Shown: positions 1-5,084 of the stretch, piece by piece
Layout: each line of letters opens with the position of its first letter
Numbering within the stretch: the first letter of the stretch is position 1
Source: JAUVXJ01 sp034430275
GTDB lineage: Bacteria; Chloroflexota; Anaerolineae; UBA7937; B3-Chlor
DNA length: 9,698 nucleotides
NCBI GenBank assembly: GCA_034430275.1
Contig: DAOUEW010000181.1
Location: 1 to 9,698, forward strand
Direction: 5' to 3'
Translations under genes and position numbers: made by a program
The notes under the pieces: generated by a model
Told to the model about the DNA's origin: nothing
What the model saw: only the letters and a program-made list of their open reading frames with translations
The model's database searches: none

Positions 1-1
1 A

Positions 2-136
2 CCCGACACTGCGCCAGGTGACTATGTGATCAAGATTGGGGTATACTATTGGGCAACTGGAGAACGCCTGACCGTGAGGGACGAACAGGCACGCAGACAA
101 CTGGAGGATACCATTCTGATTAGCATGGCCAGATGA
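2..136 (+). CDS. C-terminal end of a GT39-type membrane glycosyltransferase (copy 0, 5' part outside window)
   Basis: The frame is open from the window edge and ends at TGA 134-136. It encodes 44 residues that align without gaps to the last 44 residues of the copy 2 protein (5085-7358). Shared features are DTAPGD, a K(I/V)G(V/L)Y.W..GERL core and a final DTI..SI.. strand. This is the terminal strand region of the soluble beta-rich domain closing each GT39 paralogue here, so the upstream gene is almost certainly a fourth member of the family. Identity to copy 2 is about 60% by eye. The Cys of the PGDC motif in copies 1 and 2 is Tyr here, and WETGERL reads WATGERL. The catalytic N-terminal half cannot be seen, so whether the gene is intact is unknown. 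Function is inferred from the paralogues only. Confidence 0.85.
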   Translation, partial: PDTAPGDYVIKIGVYYWATGERLTVRDEQARRQLEDTILISMAR

Positions 137-245
137 GCCGTCTGGCAGGACGAGCACACACAGATTCGGCCAGTGATTCCGGCCGGTCGTATGGCAGCAA
201 GCGTAACCGATCTGTTCCCAGCACACGTGCCCACTGCCAGAGTGA

Positions 246-272
246 CCGATCGTGGCCCCGCAGCACGATCGG
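246..272 (+). repeat. Perfect 9-bp inverted repeat (possible terminator hairpin without U-tract)
   Basis: The left arm CCGATCGTG (246-254) and right arm CACGATCGG (264-272) are exact reverse complements around a 9-nt loop. It lies 110 nt downstream of the copy 0 stop codon. The stem is stable, but no run of T follows (the next bases are CCGCAGATGG), so it is not a classical rho-independent terminator. The homologous spacer near 5007 keeps the right arm sequence but not the matching left arm, so the hairpin is not conserved among the spacers. A shorter 5-bp stem (167-171 with 181-185) lies closer to the stop codon. Confidence 0.4.
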
Positions 273-340
273 CCGCAGATGGTACACCGGCATCAACAGA
301 TTGTTTCTGTCATGGAACGCGAACTGGAGGCAGTCGGCGC

Positions 341-583
341 GTGGGAGCGCTCGCAGCCCAGAGAGCGACATCCCCGAGAACATGGCGTCCCCTGGTGATG
401 CTGGTTTCTCGTTCCAGAGAGGCAACCACGTATCTGGCAAGCAGGGGCTGGAAATGCTCATTTGCCACCCGCAGTCGGCCGGCGCCACGGGCAGCAAGCC
501 CAAGCGTGGGCAGAGGCCGTCTACAACTGCGGCGAAATAACCGAGGATCTGGAGAAGCTGTTTCTTTCCGTCGTGCATGGTAG
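341..583 (+). pseudogene. Remnant start of a GT39 glycosyltransferase gene (about 20 codons recognisable)
   Basis: A GTG at 341 aligns with the ATG of copy 2 at 5085. A GGAGG Shine-Dalgarno (326-330) sits 10 nt upstream, as in copy 2. Read from GTG, the product starts MGALAAQRATSPRTWRPLVM, against MAGLAASETERTRRLTIFGA in copy 2. The upstream DNA also aligns (CTGGAGG.CAGT..GCGC.TGG). After about position 398 the reading frame stays open to TAG 581-583 but turns Arg/Ser-rich. It loses the hydrophobic first membrane segment and has no SLWxDE motif. The simplest reading is the 5' tip of a lost GT39 gene, cut by a deletion or recombination event. It could still be translated as an 80-residue peptide of no known function. 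The likeness is short, so confidence is moderate. Confidence 0.45.
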
Positions 584-617
584 TGCGTACAGCGAAGGCG
601 GTTTAAATGGGGAATAG
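399..617 (+). other. Open frame overlapping the sugar transferase start; possible 3' end of a lost gene
   Basis: In the third + frame, between TGA 396-398 and TAG 615-617, there are 72 sense codons with no ATG; the only plausible upstream initiator is a TTG at 462. The last part reads like normal protein: an amphipathic acidic helix (AEAVYNCGEITEDLEKLFLS) followed by a short polar tail. Its stop codon overlaps the sugar transferase start by 11 nt, as in many operons. The frame begins where likeness to the GT39 spacer and start ends, which fits a recombination junction bringing in the tail of another gene. I do not recognise the family, and a chance open frame is possible. Confidence 0.25.
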
Positions 618-2028
618 GAGAGGCACCGGCTATACGATCCTTCTTTGTATCGCAGACCTCGCTCTAACGGCGGCCGCTCTGTACGCCGCCTCTGTGGCGC
701 GCCTCGCGCTGCCCTGGGGGGCCACAGTCTGGCCAAGAGGAGTGAGCCTGAGCCCACCAGTGTATCTGCTAGCCACCTTAGTCTGGATCTCGGTCTTTCT
801 CCTTCTTTCGGTGTACGACCCGAAAAGGAATCTGCGGCTCGCTGACGAATTGCAGATGATCCTGCTCGCGGTTCCCATGAGCACTCTCGTCTTTGCAGGC
901 ACTCTATACCTGACCTACCGCGACGTGCCCCGATTGCTGTTCATCTACTTCTTTGTCATCGACATCACGCTACTCCTCTGCTGGCGAGCTCTCCTTCGTG
1001 GTCTATGGAGGTTCGGCACCCGGTCCAGGCGCTCGCCAAGGAGCGTGCTTATCGTTGGAGCAGGTGACCTGGGTCAGGACGTGGCTGCCAAACTACGTCA
1101 GCAGGAGTGGCCGGGACTCGAACTGGCGGGCTTCCTGGACGACGACCCGGACAAGCAGGGAAAGACCGTTAGCGGCGTCCCAGTGCTCGGCGCGGTCACC
1201 GACGCATCCCGCCTCACCGAAGAGATGCACATAGAGGAGTTGATCTTCGCTCTCCCTCTGCGAGCACATCAGGAAGTGGCTAATCTGGTGGTGGAACTGC
1301 AGCGGTTGCCTGTGGTGGTGAAAGTGATGCCCGACTTCTTCGATCTGGCGTTCTACCGAACTGCCATCACAGTGGACGATCTCGGTGGGATTCCCCTACT
1401 CAATCTGAGGGCATCGGCCATAGAGGGCTTCCCCCGGGCTGTCAAGAGGGCCTTCGACGCTTTGGGAGCCACCATCCTTCTGATCGTACTGTCCCCGTTG
1501 ATGCTCCTCATCGCCATCCTGATTAGGCTAGACTCCAAAGGTCCGGTGATCTTCAAACAACTCAGGATTGGTGAGAACTGCCAGTCCTTCCAGATTTACA
1601 AGTTTCGCTCCATGGTTGCTGATGCCGAGCGCAAGCTCGAAGAAGTGATGATCGAAACTGAGGATGGCCAACTGATCCACAAAGCGAAAGATGACCCGCG
1701 CGTCACCCGCGTGGGACGTATTCTGCGCCGCGTCAGCGCGGACGAACTGCCCCAGTTGTTCAACGTGATCAAAGGCGAGATGAGCCTGGTGGGCCCCCGC
1801 CCTGAGCTGCCCTTCCTTGTGGAGAGATATGAACCCTGGCAGCGGAAGCGATTCGCTGTTCCACCCGGAATGACTGGTTGGTGGCAGATCAGAGGGCGCA
1901 GTAACCGCCCTATGCACCTGCACGTCGAGGACGATCTATTCTACATTCAGAACTACTCGCTACTGCTGGATTTGCAGATCTTGTGGAAGACCGCTGGCGC
2001 AGTGCTCGGACGCAGAGGAGCCTACTAG
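607..2028 (+). CDS. Polyprenyl-phosphate sugar-1-phosphate transferase initiating exopolysaccharide synthesis (WbaP/WcaJ/CpsE type)
   Basis: This 473-residue inner-membrane enzyme would transfer a hexose-1-phosphate from a nucleotide sugar to undecaprenyl phosphate, the first committed step of exopolysaccharide, capsule or O-antigen assembly. Hydrophobic segments lie at about residues 10-32, 52-70, 84-104 and 108-130. A Rossmann-like CoA_binding_3 domain follows, with SVLIVGAGDLGQ (146-157) and GFLDDDP (175-181). The bacterial sugar transferase domain runs from about 276 to 473, opening with a membrane-embedded hydrophobic hairpin (about 285-307). Key motifs are KFRSM (332-336), the catalytic Asp-Glu pair in SADELPQLFNV (379-380), MSLVGPRPELP (392-402) and PGMTGWWQIRGRS (420-432). 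Length and domain order are typical of the full-length polyisoprenyl-phosphate hexose-1-phosphate transferase (PHPT) class. ATG 607 has GAAGG at 594-598, 8 nt upstream. The sugar cannot be read from sequence. It lies between GT39 genes, which fits a role in surface glycan assembly. Confidence 0.95.
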   Translation: MGNRRGTGYTILLCIADLALTAAALYAASVARLALPWGATVWPRGVSLSPPVYLLATLVWISVFLLLSVYDPKRNLRLADELQMILLAVPMSTLVFAGTLYLTYRDVPRLLFIYFFVIDITLLLCWRALLRGLWRFGTRSRRSPRSVLIVGAGDLGQDVAAKLRQQEWPGLELAGFLDDDPDKQGKTVSGVPVLGAVTDASRLTEEMHIEELIFALPLRAHQEVANLVVELQRLPVVVKVMPDFFDLAFYRTAITVDDLGGIPLLNLRASAIEGFPRAVKRAFDALGATILLIVLSPLMLLIAILIRLDSKGPVIFKQLRIGENCQSFQIYKFRSMVADAERKLEEVMIETEDGQLIHKAKDDPRVTRVGRILRRVSADELPQLFNVIKGEMSLVGPRPELPFLVERYEPWQRKRFAVPPGMTGWWQIRGRSNRPMHLHVEDDLFYIQNYSLLLDLQILWKTAGAVLGRRGAY

Positions 2029-2590
2029 CGGCGAGCCTGGGGCAACGAGCCCTCCATTGAGGACAGCACTTTGTGATTCGATGGTCAGCCAGGACGGGAC
2101 GGGATCGGCCGGTGGGATCTGCTGCCAAGGACCTCCGATTCCACTGGTTGGAATGATGGCACTAGTGAATCTCACTCCAGATCCTTACCCGCGATGAAGG
2201 GTTTGCTTCGCCTCGGCGTATGGTGACGCGCCTTCTACTGTGTAGACTCTCCAGGCAAAGCTGTGCCTTGTCTCAGGAGTACGCCGACCGGGCAGGGCTG
2301 CTCTTCCGCAAGGCTCCTCTACGAGGAGGTTGGTGTCCACCGTATCGTGAGGGACGAAGATGCTCGATCCGGATCGTGGACCCATCTCACCCGGGGTATT
2401 CCCTGCGGTGAGTGGATTCGATGCGCGGCCGTGCTCCGCCGGCTCGCCTTCGCTCCGCCCCCAAGGCTAGGTGCGCAGCAGTGCAGACCAGTGACGCCCT
2501 GCAACCATGGCGCTCTGGTGAGAGTTGGCGGAGATCCGTGAACCCACCTGATTCGTCAACCGGGGATCAGACACCGGAAGAAAACGATAC
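2029..2590. other. 562-nt gap with no recognisable gene
   Basis: No open frame here has a recognisable protein signature. The longest + frame (2263-2541) starts at an ATG without a good Shine-Dalgarno and gives an Arg/Cys/Pro-rich product typical of chance frames. I could not align this stretch with the related spacers at 137-340, 4787-5084 or 7359-7643, so it has a different origin. It must hold the 3' end of the sugar transferase transcript and probably a promoter for the GT39 genes, but no confident -35/-10 pair is visible. A small hairpin at 2314-2328 is the only structured element noticed. Confidence 0.6.
2314..2328 (+). repeat. Short 6-bp inverted repeat
   Basis: CTCCTC (2314-2319) and GAGGAG (2323-2328) are exact reverse complements around the triloop TAC. 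It lies about 285 nt downstream of the sugar transferase stop and no T-run follows. It could be a weak hairpin or a chance match; the GAGGAGG strand also looks like a Shine-Dalgarno with no following gene. Confidence 0.2.
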
Positions 2591-2602
2591 TTGCTTGTGG
2601 AC

Positions 2603-2609
2603 AGAGGAA
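2603..2609 (+). promoter_or_regulatory. Ribosome binding site deciding the start of GT39 copy 1
   Basis: AGAGGAA at 2603-2609 lies 8 nt before ATG 2618. The frame is open further upstream to a TTG at 2591, but that codon has no comparable purine-rich site at the right spacing. Starting at 2618 also gives an N-terminus (short charged stretch, then the first membrane helix) matching copies 2 and 3. Confidence 0.65.
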
Positions 2610-2617
2610 GAACTCGT

Positions 2618-4786
2618 ATGTCCGTGAATCGAATCGCTGACAGAGACCGACTCGTGGCGCTGGGCCTGCTCCTGGCCATCTTCACGCTCGGGCTGGGGCT
2701 GCGGCTGTACAACCTGGATGCCACAAGCCTGTGGGGGGACGAGCTCTACACCGCCACTCGGGCGCAACTGGATCTACGATCGATGCTCGAGAACGTGGCG
2801 ACCACAGGCGACAACCCCCCCCTGTCCTTCGTGATTATCAAATCGTCGGTCACGTTGCTGGGCGACTCCGATTTCGCTTTTCGTTTTCCGACCGCAATAC
2901 TCGGTGCGCTCACTATTCTCCTCACCTACAAGGTGGGCGAGATGCTCTGGACGAGACAGGTTGGGCTGGTAGGCTCCTTCCTTCTCGCGGTCAACGCCTA
3001 CCACATTCGATTCTCACAATTCGCGAGGCACTATGCGATCACAGCGTTCCTTGCTCTCCTGGCGCTGATCTTGCTCCTCAAAGCCCTGGGAACCGGCAAG
3101 AAGCGCTTCTGGGTTGGGTTCGCCCTCGCTTCCGTCCTCAACCTCTACAATCACTACTTCGCGTTTCTGCCCCTGGCCAGCCTAACGATCTTCGGTTTCT
3201 GCATGATCGTCGCAGATTGGGTCTCTCACAAGGATCTGCCCGAACCCACCAGGCCCAGACGACAGGATCTCATGCTGGCCTGTAGTCTGTGCCTCATAGC
3301 CCTGCTCTTTCTGCCCTGGTTGCCCTCTATGTTGCAGCACATCTATGGGCCCCACGTCGGATGGGAGGGGTTTGATGCCAGCACTGTGCTGCGCATGCAG
3401 AGAGCGCTGGCGCGCGTCGACCGGTGGCTGACAAAGTACAGTGGCCTCAATTCGACCCCAGCTTTGCTAGCATTCGGCCTCGCTGTCCTGGGGCTGCTGC
3501 GCTCCATACGCAGTCACGCCTTACTCATAGGGCTGTGGTTTGGGGTCCCACTGGCATTCGCGCTCAGCGTAACAACCGACCGATCTGCCGGTCCCGCGTA
3601 CTCCATGTTCGTCGTTCCGATCTACCTGCTGGCGGTGGCGAGGGGTGGCGTGGCCGTGGCCTCCTTGCTGCGGCGACCCGTGCTCAGAATCGTACGCCAC
3701 CCACACTGGGTCCCACTGATCACCGCCGTGATTGTCATCCTTGCCTTTGCGCCGCTAAGCATTGCGCCCCTCCGCGACTATCATCTAGAGCGGGTGCGAG
3801 TGGATTGGCGAGGCGCAGCACAATACCTGGCAGACAACCTGATGCCGCAAGACGTAGTCCTTGCCGATGGTATTGGATACACTGGAGGCCAAGACTCTTT
3901 CCGTGTGCGCATGGGACTCTCACACTATCTTGCCGCCCAGGGTGCAGCGGACACACCAATCCTGAATGTCGGGCTGGGACTCTGGGAGGACCTCTCTACG
4001 GTTGAGCTGGATCAAGGCAGAGTGTGGGCAGTTCTCTGGTACTCTGCCAGGAGTGCTTCCTGGGAAGGCCCGCAACACGCCAGCATCGTCGACTTCCCAG
4101 GTGTGCTCGTCATCCGCCCAACCGAGTCTTCCGGGGATTTACTTCAGAATGCAGCCTCGACCCTGGAGGTGCTGCTTGAGGTCATGCCCACGGAGGAGGG
4201 GCGCTTCGACGTGCACCTGGCCCTGGCTGACATCTACCTGAGAGCTATGCGATTCGAGGATGCGCAGATCGAACTACAGCAGGCGAGGGCGGTCCAGCCA
4301 GACCACTCACAAGCGTTCGACGACATGCGCAAAGCAACGGTGGACTTCTTTGCCAGCGCGTACCCCGTGAAGATCGTCGGCGATCCCCTGTGGCCAGACT
4401 TTGGTCAGATCGTCGCCCTTCTTGGCTACGACGTCCGTACGTCGGCTGAGGGACCTAACCAGTTGGACGTAACGCTCTGGTGGGGGACGCTGGCCGACAT
4501 GGACAGGGACTACACCGCCTTCATCCACGTGGTAGATCAGGAGGGACACATCTTGGCACAGGAGGACAGACTGCTCCAGCAGGGCGACCGTCCCATATCC
4601 GAGTGGCTTGTAGGAAGCGTCGCGAGGAAGCAGTACCACCTGCAGCTTGAATCGGGCACCACGCCGGGTGACTGCCTGGTCAAGGTCGGCCTGTACGACT
4701 GGGAGACAGGAGAGCGCCTGCCCGCACGAGACAGGCAAGGGCTAAGACAGCCTGATGATACCATAGTTATGAGCATCGTCCAATGA
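2618..4786 (+). CDS. GT39/PMT-like membrane glycosyltransferase with TPR and C-terminal beta domain (copy 1)
   Basis: This 722-residue multi-pass GT-C enzyme is expected to use a polyprenyl-phosphate sugar and to add it to an acceptor on the outer face of the membrane. After a short cytoplasmic N-terminus and a first helix (about 11-30), the first outer loop carries SLWGDELYT with the Asp-Glu pair at 41-42, the expected catalytic acid site of this family. The family motif usually seen as SQEARxY is SQFARHY (133-139), with Phe in place of Glu. Membrane helices continue to about residue 385. The soluble tail holds DWRGAAQYLADNL..QDVVLADG (396-418), one TPR-like helix pair (about 529-562) and a beta-rich domain (about 595-722) with DYTAFIHVVDQEG (631-643) and VGLYDWETGERLP (690-702). 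From residue 429 on it is roughly 70% identical by eye to copy 2, but much less alike before that. Donor and acceptor are unknown. Confidence 0.9.
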   Translation: MSVNRIADRDRLVALGLLLAIFTLGLGLRLYNLDATSLWGDELYTATRAQLDLRSMLENVATTGDNPPLSFVIIKSSVTLLGDSDFAFRFPTAILGALTILLTYKVGEMLWTRQVGLVGSFLLAVNAYHIRFSQFARHYAITAFLALLALILLLKALGTGKKRFWVGFALASVLNLYNHYFAFLPLASLTIFGFCMIVADWVSHKDLPEPTRPRRQDLMLACSLCLIALLFLPWLPSMLQHIYGPHVGWEGFDASTVLRMQRALARVDRWLTKYSGLNSTPALLAFGLAVLGLLRSIRSHALLIGLWFGVPLAFALSVTTDRSAGPAYSMFVVPIYLLAVARGGVAVASLLRRPVLRIVRHPHWVPLITAVIVILAFAPLSIAPLRDYHLERVRVDWRGAAQYLADNLMPQDVVLADGIGYTGGQDSFRVRMGLSHYLAAQGAADTPILNVGLGLWEDLSTVELDQGRVWAVLWYSARSASWEGPQHASIVDFPGVLVIRPTESSGDLLQNAASTLEVLLEVMPTEEGRFDVHLALADIYLRAMRFEDAQIELQQARAVQPDHSQAFDDMRKATVDFFASAYPVKIVGDPLWPDFGQIVALLGYDVRTSAEGPNQLDVTLWWGTLADMDRDYTAFIHVVDQEGHILAQEDRLLQQGDRPISEWLVGSVARKQYHLQLESGTTPGDCLVKVGLYDWETGERLPARDRQGLRQPDDTIVMSIVQ

Positions 4787-4943
4787 GTGGTTGGGCACGA
4801 CCAGGATACTGCCTCGACTCCCAGCAGAGTCCTGTCGAAGTATCTGGGACGACACCGCCGGCTCCTCGCAACACTGGCCTGTTGCACGTCGAGTATGGCT
4901 AGGCCTGGGTAACGAAAGTGGATCGACCCGCGGCCCGGGACCC

Positions 4944-4964
4944 GGTCGCGCTTGTCCCGCGACC
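4944..4964 (+). repeat. Perfect 7-bp inverted repeat in spacer
   Basis: GGTCGCG (4944-4950) and CGCGACC (4958-4964) are exact reverse complements around a 7-nt loop in a very GC-rich patch. An alternative 6-bp pairing (CGGGAC with GTCCCG) overlaps it. No T-tract follows, and I do not see it in the sister spacer at 7359-7643. It may be a weak transcription pause or attenuation hairpin, or a by-product of local GC richness. Confidence 0.3.
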
Positions 4965-5068
4965 CCTGGCCAATGTGAGACGGAGCGCCCCGCCGTGGCT
5001 CGGTAGCACGATCTGTGGTACGTTTTGCAGCCCAATTGAGGGACTGCGTGGATTACCAAACTCGACCT

Positions 5069-5074
5069 GGAGGG
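5069..5074 (+). promoter_or_regulatory. Ribosome binding site of GT39 copy 2
   Basis: GGAGGG lies 10 nt before ATG 5085. The surrounding block (AACTCGACCTGGAGGGCAGT) is shared with variation upstream of copy 3 (7619-7638) and of the remnant start at 341. It therefore marks the true translation start of the family. Confidence 0.7.
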
Positions 5075-5084
5075 CAGTACGCGC

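Larger units (their letters stand above)
137..606. other. Intergenic spacer: GT39-type spacer plus remnant start plus unrelated 3' part
   Basis: This 470-nt stretch has no complete recognisable gene. Positions 137 to about 340 are homologous to the spacers at 4787-5084 and 7359-7643. For example, 187-224 aligns ungapped to 7498-7535 with 27 of 38 bases equal, around TATGG.AGCAAG and TTCCCAGC. The block CGTGG...AGCACGATC at about 251-270 recurs near 4996-5015. From 341 to about 398 it resembles the first codons of a GT39 gene (separate entry). From about 399 the resemblance stops. A perfect inverted repeat lies at 246-272. No promoter is convincing. Confidence 0.7.
4787..5084. repeat. Spacer homologous to 7359-7643 and 137-340
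   Basis: This 298-nt non-coding spacer follows GT39 copy 1. Its first 135 nt resemble the start of the copy 2/copy 3 spacer (GCACGAC, GCCTCG.CTCCC, CTGGCC.GTT, GTCGAG, GGG.AACGA). Its last 50 nt also do (CAAT.GAG.G.CTGC to AACTCGA.CTG.AGG just before the start codon). The middle is more diverged. A 7-bp stem GGTCGCG/CGCGACC lies at 4944-4964. There is no T-run, so no clear terminator, and copies 1 and 2 may be co-transcribed. The likeness suggests that gene plus spacer was duplicated as one unit. Confidence 0.65.

Noticed and set aside
120..578. 152-codon open frame on the minus strand across the first spacer
   Set aside because: No recognisable domain, Arg/Leu/Pro/Cys-rich composition, and it overlaps the copy 0 3' end and a region explained by spacer homology on the + strand.
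2263..2541. 92-codon + strand frame in the gap before copy 1
   Set aside because: Composition looks random, there is no good ribosome binding site and no recognisable motif. A frameshifted relic cannot be excluded, but I see no supporting family signature.
399..2590. Insertion sequence or transposon carrying the sugar transferase
   Set aside because: No transposase, terminal inverted repeats or target-site duplication could be seen; homologous recombination is the simpler explanation.
2591..2617. Upstream TTG start for GT39 copy 1 (nine more residues)
   Set aside because: ATG 2618 has a well-placed AGAGGAA site and gives an N-terminus aligned with copies 2 and 3.
2731..3285. 184-codon + strand frame inside copy 1
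   Set aside because: It is an out-of-frame shadow of copy 1, rich in Arg, His and Pro, without domain signature.
4816..4831. Small hairpin GACTC/GAGTC 29 nt after the copy 1 stop, and a similar 5-bp stem at 167-185 after copy 0, as terminators
   Set aside because: Stems are only 5 bp with no T-run, and the copy 2 spacer lacks an equivalent, so chance is likely.
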